Positions 22,546-34,399 of a DNA stretch of 64,000 bases are shown piece after piece. Under the pieces are notes generated by a model. It had not been told where the DNA came from, made no database searches, and saw only the letters and a program-made list of their open reading frames with translations. Numbering within the stretch: position 1 is the stretch's first letter; each line of letters opens with the position of its first letter. The position numbers were made by a program, and so were the translations under genes. Origin of the DNA: Siderastrea radians (taxonomy: Eukaryota; Cnidaria; Anthozoa; Scleractinia; Rhizangiidae); assembly GCA_964017195.1 (NCBI GenBank), contig OZ024895.1:27990875-28054874 (forward strand). The letters are read 5' to 3'.

Positions 22546-25500
22546 GAGCGCTTGTCTGTAAAAATCAAACATAACGCGGCAAGGGTGGAAAATTCGATTT
22601 CTTTCATATTTTAATGTTAGATAGGTTAGGGTATAACTAAAATCACTGGATACTTTTTTTGGCAAAATATCCTTTTATTTCAAAGAAAAATGCAAATAAC
22701 GAACTTCCGTTAAAATCGCCATTTGAAGCAGTAAATTATGACATCAATTTGAGGCGTTCGCGTGCAAAAGCAAATCCCTCTGTCGTCTTTTAAACACTCA
22801 ATTTTACTTTTGCAATCTCTCAAGAGCTTCAAAACTGATTTTGGTAGAAACTGCGTTGTTCTTTGTGTTTGAAATAATTTAATTTTGAAAGTATACATTT
22901 CTCATCAGGAAAAGTACTTCCCGAATTAAATTATTTTTCACCATGTCCTAAACCTTCAAATCGATTCAGCTTCTGGCTGTTGAATTAAGAAAAGATGTTC
23001 TCAGGATTGCTGCAAAAATTTCTTTGGGCAAATGATTGAGAGCGACGCGAGAGCTTTTCAAAGTTCGTTAAAATGCAGGTTGTTTGACCCTTCTTGGCAA
23101 CATTCCATTCGCGAGTCACGCACATATTTTAATGTGTTTCGACCCATATGAGATCGAAAACGTCAAACAGAAAAACACTTCGAAATGCTCTTACCTCATT
23201 TGCTATAGAGGACAGGTCCAGAGGCCATTTCCGAGTGATTCTCTTGCCGTTCGACGTATTTTGGTCCTGTTGATGCCATCCAATGAACACCGCCAACTGG
23301 GTCAGTGTATTGTAAACGGTCGAACAGCTCAACGACAACCTTTCTTCCAAAACGTTCATCATCTTTCTACACTGTGACATCTTACTCAACGGTTCAGTTG
23401 ATTTAATACGAGTGTTGCTCAGTTTTCAGTGCACAAAAGCATTATCAGATTTGACTGCTAAATTGGGACCAAACGTGAATGGCGCCGCGTGCGTATTTGG
23501 TTTGTCACGCAATGGGTATCAAAGGCATTTTAGGGGGTAGGGAATATTTTAATGTGTTTCGACCCATATGAGATCGAAAACGTCAAACAGAAAAACACTT
23601 CGAAATGCTCTTACCTCATTTGCTATAGAGGACAGGTCCAGAGGCCATTTCCGAGTGATTCTCTTGCCGTTCGACGTATTTTGGTCCTGTTGATGCCATC
23701 CAATGAACACCGCCAACTGGGTCAGTGTATTGTAAACGGTCGAACAGCTCAACGACAACCTTTCTTCCAAAACGTTCAACATCTTTCTACACTGTGACAT
23801 CTTACTCAACGGTTCAGTTGATTTAATACGAGTGTTGCTCAGTTTTCAGTGCACAAAAGCATTATCAGATTTGACTGCTAAATTGGGACCAAAGGTGAAT
23901 GGCGCCGCGTGCGTATTTGGTTTGTCACGCAATGGGTATCAAAGGCATTTTAGGGGGTAGGGGAAGGGCAAAACCTTTGAGGTGAAGTAAAATAACATAC
24001 AGTGTTGATTGCAGGGATTATTCGTGGTTTTAATGGCGTTGTGTGTCTTTCTTACTTATTACCAGTGTTGTTACAACCATTAAAAATTGTATTTGCTACC
24101 CCCAAGCCTAGTAGTCTGAAACGCAATTCCAACCGTTGTACAAGCTTACAGACATGGTTACAGGTGAGTGGTGCAACAGAAGTGGCGCTATTATTAACTA
24201 GACCCAACTTTAATACGGGGAAAACCTATAACTACAAGGGGCTCCTTTTTGTTAATTGACGAGCGGGTATTCTACCTATGATCATTGGTGTCAGTCTGCT
24301 GGTTCTCAGCTGGCACAGGACCGGTTCAAGGCACAGTTATATCACGAGTGAAAGTCAGCTCGCTGTTAAAGGGTTGGATGGAGTTTTGGACAGGAAGGGT
24401 TCTCTCTTCATAACAAATGGGTGCAATCGAAGTGTTTAACTGTGCTCTCTTGTCAGCTGTTTAATTTAGTCTACATTAGTGTGTCCTGACTAATGGGTGG
24501 GGCTTCTAACAGCACGCCAGTGCTGTTTGAAGACTGTGAAACATGTCACGTAACCATGGTAACAAAAAATGAGGTTCTGTTTCTGAATTTCTGTTTACGA
24601 ATCTTACTAGACAGGTTCCAAGTGAGCGAGATCTCTCACAGCAGCCAGCATACTTATCATAATGGATATGAGGATATCATAACAGAAATACGTCAAGCAT
24701 CTTGCCCTTAAACGTCTGTTACCTCTTTCACGTTCTACATACACCTTAATGAGGACGAAGAGAAGAGTGAGGCTTCCATCGATAACCTGGCTAATATTCG
24801 GATAGTCCACAAGCGAATATAAAACTCACCTGATCCAACTTTTATAAGCGAACCAGTCCCGCGTAAGATAATTTCAGATCCCTTTTCCCCCAGTCCTCTT
24901 TCACTTTTTGGCCACTCTTCCTTTTCCTTACCGTGATCCGGCCCCTTGTGCTGCAGCTTCTGCTAGACACTATCCCAAGTTTTGCACGATGGCTGGGACA
25001 TATCGTCATTGTATTCAAGCGTTCGTTGTGAAAACTGACTTGTAACTTGTGGTATCCAGTAGTGTAGCACCTCTTTTGGTGGTATCAGGGTCGCGCCAAG
25101 GCTGAAATAAATGCTGCGAGCAAATTGGCCTAGTCAAAGCCTTCCCCTACTAACTCTGTTCACAATGCCACAGTCTGTGTCGATTTCGTCAAAAACAACA
25201 CCTTTTTGGGGACATCCTTCGTTGACAATTTGCCAAAAAGCTGCTTCCTGTTTGCTTTTTCGCCGACAAAGTTGTTGGCAACATCCACCAGATTTATAGC
25301 ATCAGTTTTAAAAAAGTACCCTTAAAGTTACAAGGTTTGTTAAAATTGAAACATTTCGACAGCCAAGCTACGAATTTCGGACCTGTTTTACCTAACTCTC
25401 GTAAACGATAACGTAACTTTTATCACTCGATTGGTGAGATAAAAATAGTTTTGTTCCTTAGACTTGTTTTAAAACAACATGATGAGCTTAAAGCTTGCAG

Positions 25501-26990
25501 CAAATACACAGCAGTCGCTTAGCTATTAAAGGCATTAAGGTCCTTCACAGTAAAGCTATACTGCCAGGGTCAAGGTGATATGGATGAAGAAAGACATTGG
25601 TAAGGAACCTGGGCGACTGAAATGTGCGGTGGACTAGTAGATTTTTCAAGCCCACTTGCCCGGTGGCTAGTGACTCAACAGATGTCAAACCCTGTTAAAG
25701 GTTGTAAAATAATAAAAGGAACTTTTACCATCAGCATTTAAGACTATTCGTTGCACATTAATTCGTTTTAATTATATATTTTTTGGCTCATATATTGTAC
25801 TGTTTTTTCAACTTCCAAAACTTCTGGGGACTCGAGACCCCCCCCCCCTCCTCCCCCTTCTACGGGCCTGGGTATTCTTGGTGCATGAAAGTAAGGGAAC
25901 AATTGTTTTCAAGCTTTTGATTCGTCTGGTGTTGTAACCACAAACTCCGACAACAAGAAAATGGAACCAACAACAACCGTCTTCTGTGTAACGAAGCAAT
26001 TTGTGAAAAAAAAAGTCCGAGGTCCCCCCTCTAAGCCAAAACTATAGGCACAAACTAGTTAGTCACATCGCAATTTCCCTGATAAAAACGATTTTAATGT
26101 TCTGGACTCGACGTTTTGAAGAGGTTTTTAACTTAAGCTAGTACACGTACCCTTTTTAGCTATTTTTCGTGTTCGAACATTGTTATTTGCATGCCTACAA
26201 CTCACGCCGAGGGGTGACTACTTTTTCTGCATTCTGGCACGGGAGGTTGAGGTGCCTAAATGTAGCACTAATTTTGTTTCGTATGTCCATTACTAGTTCC
26301 TCCCATTTCTCGAACCCTGAGCCGTTTAAAAAGAATCAGAGCAGATTTTGCCCTTCCCCTACCCTCTAGTAAAATGTCCATTCCGATGATTTGCATTGCA
26401 TGACGCGGCTCTAGATAAAACTCTGGCCACGTTAGCGGCGACATGTGGTGATAAAAACCTTTTTGTGTATTGCCAACCAAGCAACACTGACCAGCAACTG
26501 AACCGTTGAGTAAGATGTCACAGTGTAGAAAGATGTCGAACGTTTTGGAAGAAAGGTTGTTGTTGAGCTGTTCGACCGTTTACAATACACTGACCCAGTT
26601 GGTGGTGTTCATTGGATGGCATCAACAGGACCAAAATACGTCGAACGGCAAGAGAGTCACTCGGAAATGGCCTCTGGACCTGTCCTCTATAGCAAATGAG
26701 GTAAGAGCATTTCGAACTGTTTTTCTGTTTGACGTTTTCGATCTCGAACATTGCTGTTTTTGCACGCGAACGCCTCAAATTGATGTCACAATTTACTGCT
26801 TCAACTGGCGATTTTAACGGAAGTTCGTTATTTGCATTTTTCTTTGAAATAAAACGATATTTTGCCAAAAAAAGTATCCAGTGATTTTAGTTATACCCTA
26901 ACCTATCTAACATTAAAATATGAAAGAAATCGAATTTTCCACCCTTGCCGCGGAATTTTGATTTTTTCTGATTTTTACAGACAGGCGTTC
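22546..26990. mobile_element. 4.4 kb DNA transposon with long inverted repeats and TTAA flanks
   Basis: The left end GAGCGCTTGTCTGTAAAAAT matches the complement of the right end (GAACGCCTGTCTGTAAAAAT). The repeats continue for about 225 bases with near identity apart from a small indel. TTAA flanks both ends (22542-22545 and 26991-26994), the target duplication used by piggyBac- and Kolobok-type elements. The termini do not look like piggyBac CCCT ends, so a Kolobok-like or unclassified element is more likely. Inside are a 420-base tandem duplication and a third, inverted copy of that unit at the right end. No transposase was recognised. It lies in the intron between the Ig 1 and Ig 2 exons of PKD1L-A. 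Confidence 0.75.
23124..23963. repeat. Two tandem 420-base units within the TTAA transposon
   Basis: The blocks 23124-23543 and 23544-23963 are the same sequence. I see only a couple of mismatches (for example TTCATCATC/TTCAACATC and CAAACGTG/CAAAGGTG), so the duplication is recent. Each unit holds an 86-codon minus-strand open frame starting MSKMSQCRK. A third copy with a 103-codon version lies inverted at 26506-26817. The frames are repeat sequence of unknown coding value. Confidence 0.92.
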
Positions 26991-27122
26991 TTAATACACT
27001 TGTTGGTATGTAGGTGAACACCCCAACAACAGCTTGCCAGCATCAAGACCCCATTATAATTAACTTATATCTGAATTACAGTGGTATTGACAATCTTGCA
27101 CTAAAGGAGTAACCCCCTCCCC

Positions 27123-27126
27123 CAAT

Positions 27127-27161
<35 letters not shown>

Positions 27162-27163
27162 AA
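27123..27163. repeat. (CAA)n microsatellite
   Basis: Twelve or so ACA/CAA trinucleotides in a row, in a PKD1L-A intron. Confidence 0.95.
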
Positions 27164-29621
27164 AGGTGAGAAGATACAAGATATGAAGTGCTGCTGCAAA
27201 GAGCATGTTTATTTGCATTCTCTCCACAATATAATGTCCTTTTACACATGTACATTCGTCACCATGCAACATGAATAATGTCCTGTTGCCAATGCGTGTT
27301 TCCATTTTTTTTTTGCTCAGTCTTCCATGAAAACTTTTTCATCGTGGTCTGAAAAAAAAAAACAAGCATATGATACAAATGTTGACATTAAATCAGTTTT
27401 GAAATTAATCAACAAGCACCTCTTGGATCCAACCTTTGTGCAAATGACAACACTTGAAAACAAAGGCAAGTAAGCATTTTTTTTAAATTCTGATTATCAA
27501 AGGAGGGTGTAAGGTGGTAAGATCTGAAACATGTTACATTTTGAAAGCATTTAGTACCACTATCATTTTGGACAAGGATTATGTTAACACTAAAAAAAAA
27601 GTTGATGATCCTGGGCTAAAAAGTGCACGTTTAACAGAAACTACCCTGCATCCAGCATTTGTGGGGCAAAGACAACACCTAAAGGTAAAGCAGGGGTTAT
27701 GAAAATTATTTTTAAGCAAATTTAAACCAAGTTTGATTCCCAATGTGCCTGTGTCTATGACAAGCATCATTTTCCTAGTATTAGTGACTCTGGTGACTGC
27801 CAATTTTGGGCCAATAATATTGTAATTTTTGTCCATGAATATAATAACTGTAAGAACAGTATATTTTTATGTACTAAAAACAGATCAGAGTTAGCAATTG
27901 CATATCCAGATGAGCTTACAGGGGAGGTGCCCCAAGCAAAAAAGGGATGGGGGTACAAAAATGTTTCAGAATGAAAATAAATATATTCCCTTGGGGTACA
28001 CTACAGCAACAGATAAATAATTGACTGACAACTAAAAACAAAACCAAAAACAAATTTAAATATAAAACTAGAAATACCCCAAAAGGTTCTTGCTCATCAA
28101 GCAATGTTTATAACAAAGAGTGAAAAATCTACTTGCTAAAAATGTGTAATTTTCAAAAATTTACACTTAAGTGCTTAAATGTTTCCATCTGGTTCTTGCT
28201 CGTCGTATAAACAACAAACATCTTTATAACAAAGAGTGAAAAACCTTAAGACACATTAAAATAATCCACACGTTGAAAATTTATTGTCAACCTACACATT
28301 TTTATCAGCATGAAATGATACAAAAAGGGATTGTGGAAATTAAAAAAGGCAAATAAAAATTGTAACTCTGCAAACCATACTTACAGAAAGTCATGCATAG
28401 GCTTAATCTACATAAACGAGTAAAGAAAGTAAGCTTACATCTCGTAGTCATAACTTGTATTAAAATACCGGAATAAAATACTATCTGAACAACATCCATG
28501 ATATTCGACATGGTACGAATTACTCACCCAAAACAGTCCACACGTATCAGGAAATTATTACTTCCCTGCCACCCGGTCCAAGCCAAGTCATATATCTACA
28601 GAAAGCCCAGAAATCGACTTTTTACCCTTTTATAATTTCTTTTTGGACCGGGTGGCATGAAACTTACACCAAGCAAAAACGTTCAAATCACTGACCTTTT
28701 CTGTGCCATTTTTCCTCGCGAGGTAGCATCTTCCGACATCGACTGCAGAAAAATAAACCGACTGGCAGCATTTGTTGAACTGCCCCAGGATGCTAAATTG
28801 CCTACAGAATATGATCCACTTAATAACGAGGACAAATCTAGTTTCGATTTCTCACAGACGTGAAAAAAAGCCATCTGGCTATCGCCATAACACGGCAGCC
28901 ATCACTCCTTTTTCTAATTCTTTTCTCGCGGGCATTTTCGCTTCTGAACCAATTACATCGCTGGAAACCTGACACGTGATTTTTTTTGCGCAGCGCATGC
29001 GTACTACATTTTTCGCCAGTGAAATGTCATGCCACGTCATGCATTGAGGGCGTGCGCTGTTGAAGAAATGTAGAGATATATAGCGCTAGTGGGCATTTTA
29101 TTTTCTATGCACAGATTTAACTCTCTTAAATGTTCGGTGACCCCAGATTTTCTTCTGATAGATCACTTTCTTTATCGCTTGTCTACGTTTTATAAAAAAT
29201 TAAAGAAAATCTGTGTTGTGGAAGTTTGATTTTTTTCCACTTTTCTGCCCATGCATCATCGAATTCCGCTATTATTTTAGCTGTACGGTGTTGGCAAAAG
29301 CCCATCTCAAAGGGTGAGTTTAACTGAAAGGATGACACCCATTCAAATTATTTACTTGACAGACTCACTTCAATCAAATTAACTGAGAAAGTGGTGTTTC
29401 AGCGAATTATCTTTAATATTTTTAAACTAACAACCACTGAGGCCATGTTGAGTTGCGAGAGCCGATTTGCCAAAATTGAGCTAGTTTTTTACGCTCTTTA
29501 TTTCGAAAACGATGTCGGTTCCCCCCAATTTTTTGGCATTTCTGACATAGGTAACTCATTTTCTGACTGTAGAAAAAGTGTGAAAGAAATCTGTGTTGTA
29601 GAAGATTTTCGTGCGAACGTC

Positions 29622-30344
29622 CTTAAGGTGACTCGATTGAAATAAATGACTTTGAAAAAATATATTTTCCAAATCAAGACCGCTCCAGCAACGTAAAATA
29701 GCACAAAGTATGTGTAAAAGATTCAGTTTCCTGTTCCGGGAGTTTTATTCAATTCGTCCGGTTAGTTTTCATATAATTCAGAAAAACGTGAATTTGGCGA
29801 CTTCGTTATATTTTTGTGCAAAAAGTGAGTTTATAATAGCCGCCCAAACTTTTTCATCGTTGCGGATAGCCAAATGCGGTTTGGAACTAACTATAGCGAT
29901 ACATTGAACTTACTTTATCTGGAGTTAAAATAACTATACTTTAAATTCAAATTTGAAAAGCGCGGGAGCGGTCCAAACTTTAAAGTCCGTCTGGGGTTGT
30001 TATTTTGACGTTCAAATTGCGCCGGGATTTCTATTCCGACGATTTTGCGGAAACTTGAAGAGTCGAGGTAAGATGTTATTATAAGCGGATTCTAGAAGTT
30101 CGAACCAAATCGTAGCGTTCAGTTTTGTTAGAATAGCAATTTTATTAAAAAAGTAGTGTTCAATAGAAGCAAAATCACGCAAAATTAACGAACAGTACAT
30201 CTACATGTTGATATACGTATTATTTTGCACCAAATTGCGTGTAAAATGCGAAAGTTTTAAGGCAATCGAGTAGGAAATGAAGATGTTATTAGAGTTTTTA
30301 GAGAGGCATAGTGCGTGTCATTTATTTCGATCGAGTCACCTAAG
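29622..30344. mobile_element. MITE with inverted repeats of about 28 bases
   Basis: The left end CTTAAGGTGACTCGATTGAA pairs with the right end TTCGATCGAGTCACCTAAG, and the repeats extend through AATAAATGAC / GTCATTTATT. The interior is about 720 bases with no recognisable frame. It lies 5' of the Ig 1 exon 3 in genome coordinates. Confidence 0.8.
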
Positions 30345-30701
30345 CGTGACACCTTACGGGGTGAATGGTCACTCCAAATTGTTCTTCCCTTTCATTATTG
30401 TTTCCACACCGGTTCACAAATTGGACCTGTGACACTACTGGATAGTCATCTAAGCGACACAGAGACCTAAATATTTGCAATTACAAAGTTAAGACATTGG
30501 TTCAGCCGGAAGGAACCCTGTTCATCTGATTTGCATACTGGCTGGCCAAAAATTAACGGCGCTTATCAGGTGACCTTACTTGCCTTGATGGGCGGGATGT
30601 TTTGAAAGTATTACATTTGGTGTCCAAAAGTAGTATTACAGAAAAGTCAGAAAACAGCCTTTCATTAGGATACATGAACATTAGTAGTTAAGATCACTTA
30701 C

Positions 30702-30857
30702 TTTGAATAACCTTGACGGCAAATCCATACTTTCGCGCCTCGGGATCACCCACTGCAAAAGCATGGCACTCGTATCTTCCAAGCTGCCCAAGTTGGCTGT
30801 CATCAGCCATTGTTACATTTATAATGTGCAAAGTGACAAAAAGCTTGGTTTTATTAC
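30702..30857 (-). CDS. PKD1L-A exon 3: second half of Ig-like domain 1
   Basis: The exon is 156 nt, phase 1 to phase 1, with acceptor TTTTTATAG| and donor CAAA|GTAAGT. The peptide reads NKTKLFVTLHIINVT and then the classic Ig strand E-F-G signature, with GQLGRYECHAFAV (Y-x-C) near the middle and GFAVKVIQ at the end. The cysteine pairs with that of the exon at 31184-31393, making an Ig domain split by a phase-1 intron. An intron of about 10.6 kb follows, filled by the TTAA-flanked transposon at 22546-26990 and other repeats. Splicing to the exon at 20128 keeps the frame (A|GA gives Arg). Confidence 0.72.
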
Positions 30858-31183
30858 CTATAAAAAATGTCCAGTGGCGTTAGATGATACGAAACCAGCT
30901 GGCAAATGTATAATTGTTCGACATTTTTTTTTATGACAACCAGGAGTAATAGCCAAGATCAGACTGCAAGGAAGAGGCGTTCGAGGGCACAAAAAAGATT
31001 AATGAAGAGGGAGCAAATGATTGCATTTATATAAGTCAATAATCTTTGCTTGCGAACATTTATTGTTGAAATCTTGAGGTAACCAAAAGTATATATTTCC
31101 AGCAATCAAGTATGCTGTTTTATTTTGGTTTGTTTGTTAGTTTGTTTTTGCTTTGTTTTACTTTCAGCTAGACACAAAATTAC

Positions 31184-31393
31184 CTTGTTTTTCTGTTCGG
31201 TTGGTGAGATACAAGTTTCCTGTCGTGTTAAGTTCCCTATAATCCCCAAAATGGTTTTTCCTCATGAATTTTATTTTCTCAGGAACCTTTAATCCAGATA
31301 AATCAAATGCTACACAGGTAACGTCCGCTGAAGAGAATTCAATTGGATAAAGGTTTTCTGGAAATGGTTCGACAATGTTAAAGTTATCAGCAG
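31184..31393 (-). CDS. PKD1L-A exon 2: first half of Ig-like domain 1
   Basis: The exon is 210 nt, entering and leaving in phase 1. Its acceptor is a pyrimidine-rich tract ending TTTCAG at 31394 and its donor is CAAG|GTAATT. The peptide begins ADNFNIVEPFPENLYPIEF and contains the strand-B cysteine in SADVTCVAF, followed by a charged strand C (KIKFMRKN) and an NxT site (NTTG) with another in LTNRT. This is the first sheet of an immunoglobulin-like domain facing the extracellular space. The partner cysteine lies in the next exon. The usual core Trp after the first Cys is not evident. Start and end follow from splice sites and phase, since no ATG is needed here. What the domain binds is unknown. 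Confidence 0.7.
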
Positions 31394-32271
31394 CTGAAAG
31401 AGAAAAACAAATCATTTTCATAAAAAAAAACTTTGGAAATACAGCATCGATAGCCTTACGCAACTAATAGGAATGAATAATAGATTAGAAAGTGTGTATC
31501 AGACAGGAGCTGCTTTTTCAAAGTGGAAACGGAGAGTTTTTGCTTTTAGCTTTTATGAAATGCTTGGGTCTTGGTAACGAGACCGGGTTTACACATGGTT
31601 TCATGCAAAGCAATATTTAGCCTTCCTGGCGGTCTTTCACGTCGCTTTCTGCCTCAGGTACATCTTTCTCCTAGATGGCAACATTTCTCACCGCGATCTA
31701 ATACTACCAGTTTCTAGCTCCCAAAAGTCATGTGAAGCCTCTATAGACCTACATCATCGTCCGAAATCGCTCTCAAAATCGTTTTGATGGAAGCAAAAGA
31801 GTAGCAAAGTCTCCGTCCATGCATCAAATCGATGTGCATCCTACGTCCGCCGCTTGTGTTGCTAAGTGACTTAAAATGGACAAGTTCGAACATTTTTTCA
31901 TAAAAACTAAAAGAAAACTCAAATCCTATCAACATGAGGACAGCCCGTGCCTGCATAATCTAGGTGTCCAAGAAAAGAAACAGGAAAACCAGCTCGGTTC
32001 TTTTGGCCTCAGTGACACAGATCACCCAACACATGGCACAGTACAATCATGACAAATTTAAGCTTGCGTTGTCTTTCGTGGAATGCTTCAAGCCTACGCG
32101 AGAAGACTGTGGGTGGCTAATCAAAATAACGCATATTCAGAATCAACAACTCCTCGCTGTTTAGGAAACGAAGCACGAAGGCAATCATGTGTCCCATCAT
32201 AGATAATCACATTGCACTTAGAAGCAACGTCAAGTATCATAAAACAAATATACGTGTAAGTTTTCGTTTAC

Positions 32272-32323
32272 CTTGACAAAAGTGCCAGATCCTAAGAAGA
32301 AACAGCAACAAAAACACAGCCAT
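32272..32323 (-). CDS. PKD1L-A exon 1: start codon and signal peptide
   Basis: Predicted first coding exon of the minus-strand polycystin-1-like gene. The ATG is at 32323-32321. It opens 17 codons with a hydrophobic Leu/Phe-rich core (MAVFLLLFLLRIWHFCQ) typical of a secretory signal peptide, then one extra base before a good donor (CAAG|GTAAAC). The exon ends in phase 1, which fits the phase-1 acceptor of the Ig exon at 31393. The start choice is supported by the plus-strand paralogue at 50041, whose first exon has the same length (52 nt), the same LLFLL core and the same CAAG|GTAA end. No TATA-like box is obvious upstream. An upstream non-coding exon is possible because an AG directly precedes the ATG. 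Confidence 0.75.
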
Positions 32324-32969
32324 CTCTAAAATGATCAAAATATCCAGGCTGTTAGCATAATCATTTTTTCTAAATTTATTTGATAAATCCGTAGCCGTCT
32401 AGGTCAAGGAGCCGAAAACATGGGCGGGTGAGCTCCGTTAGCCGGGCTGGGTCGGTCTGACGAGATGACTGTTCAGCCCGGTATTACATGACTGAAACGA
32501 TGAAACGAGCCCTCCCACCTGCGGCTAAATTTAGAAGCTGTAGTGTGACAAGATGGCTACATCAAAGAGAATGAATCGAGTGATTTTACTTTCGTTAATC
32601 CATTATTTTGGTGTATTATTTTCCGTTCTATGTAGCTTCATGGTCCGATAAACCTTTATGTGTTTAATAGAAAGAGACCTTCTGGTGAAGCCATTTTGCT
32701 CTAAAGCAAAATTTAGTGACGAGAAAGTGTTGGCCCGGGCTGAAAAAAGTATCATTTCTTGGCGCAACCCTCCATAATTGACATTCACGAGTGATTCTCT
32801 CTTACTAAAACCCTAAGATCAATATTGTTTTCCCTTCCCTAGTGAGTAGCAAAAAAAAAAAAAAATTGGTTGATGTTTTCATTAAATTACAGCAACATTT
32901 CGTTTTAGTTATGTAAAAGAAATTCAAACAAAGAACTGGTTAGCTAAGCTTAACAATAACAGTGTAGCT

Positions 32970-33570
32970 GTGATTAGCAAATAACGTTTCATTGGCTCTT
33001 CTTTCACAAAAAAAGTTAACTCGAAACAAGTAAAAACAAATGTCTCAACAGAGACATTAAGCTTAAAATGAGTATTAGAAATATTGTTAACAGCACGATC
33101 TCTGCAACTTTTGTATAAGTTAGGCGTGAAACTTGTTTTAGTTGTGTTCCCTGGTTAGTAAATTGAGCAACCATGCTACCACTATGTATACAACAACGGC
33201 ACATTAACACATACCGCAGCTACTGTAATATAGTTGAACTCCTTTCTTCTAGAAATAGTCTATGTAGTGAGAAATACCCAATTGACTGAAGTGGACTTAG
33301 ACTTCCCCGCGTTGATGACTCAACATGCAACTTTCTGTGACATGTGACAGTTATCTGTTTGGCAGACAGGTACCATTATTGAGAATACTGTCGCACGTGA
33401 CTCAGTGAAACCACAGCGTTGAAATTTACGCAAGCAAATGTCCTCCATCGTAAGATTGTCAAAACATTGCTATTTTTCATAAATTTGCAATAGTAATTTC
33501 TTTGAAAACTGGTTCTGATATTTCACTGGATAACTAAGAAACACCAATGTCGGGTAAGCAGTAATACAAA
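32970..33570. repeat. Segmental repeat A, upstream of PKD1L-A
   Basis: Colinear, diverged copy of 38090-38790. Shared landmarks in order: TCACAAAAA near the left, GCACG, TTTTAG-TGT, GGTTAGTAA/AGTTAGTAA, AACATGCAA, GTGACATGTGACAGT and TTGGTTCTGATA/CTGGTTCTGATA. It starts about 650 bases upstream of the PKD1L-A start codon and may be ancestral upstream sequence. Any shared open frame is broken by stops in this copy. Confidence 0.7.
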
Positions 33571-33629
33571 TCGATAGAACAAACTTAATTTAATGCTGGT
33601 GGCACTCACAAATAGCCAGCAGGTGTAAA

Positions 33630-34390
33630 TTGCGCACAAGCAAATTTTCGTTAACAAATTTTCTATGACAAATCATTTGACCGCGTGCGTGGATGAACAA
33701 TTTTTCTTTGACAAATGTCCTTATCTGTGTGCTGGCAATGACGTTTGGACAGCGGAACAGCACGCACACTAGGAGGGAAAGCCATAAAAATGCAAAAAGT
33801 AATTGATAAACTGATAAGGCTCGCTTTTCAAGTAAAAGCAAGTTAAATTATAGCATTGGGCTCGGTAGCAGCAGTTTTATTGCGACATGCAGCTGAAAAT
33901 GCGTGCATGAGTTCGGATGGACCATGGAGAATTGGGGCTCGTCGTGTCAAGATAGGGAAGGGTAAAATGTAGACTGGGGAATGAGTGCAAACCATTGTTT
34001 TCTCGTTCTTGAAACAGTGGGACTATTCTTGTCACCCGCTCATTTGCATAGTCAAAACAATAGTCCGCAGTCTGCATTTTACACAGACCGGTGTCAAGAT
34101 GCTGCGAAAAGCACAGAAATAGCTTGAAATGGCTAGATCCTTTGGTTAGTCCCGATAAAAGCCTTAAGCAACGCGTGCGCGAAAAATGTGGGAAATAATT
34201 TTCCACAAATCTTTGACAAATTTTCTTTGACGATCCACCTACACGAGGCAAATTTCATATTTGACAAATTTCGTTTGTCAAAGATAAACATTTGTCATAT
34301 GAAAATTAAGGAAATTTCTCATCTACACGAGCAAATGACACTCGTCATAGAAAATTTGTCAAAATATAATTTGCTCACTTGCGCGGGGCT
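33630..34390. mobile_element. Inverted-repeat element rich in TTTGACAAATTT
   Basis: The left block GCGCACAAGCAAATTTT with CTATGACAAAT pairs with the right block GTCATAGAAAATTTGTCAA with TTTGCTCACTTGCGC. Several internal TTTGTCAAA hairpins occur. No coding content recognised. Confidence 0.65.
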
Positions 34391-34399
34391 TTGGCGTTT

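Noticed and set aside
23129..23809. Two 86-codon frames as host genes
   Set aside because: They are copies within a tandem duplication inside a transposon, with a third copy at the element end.
28657..28863. A 68-codon plus-strand frame that looks protein-like
   Set aside because: Lies in a PKD1L-A intron on the opposite strand, with no recognisable domain and no partner exon.
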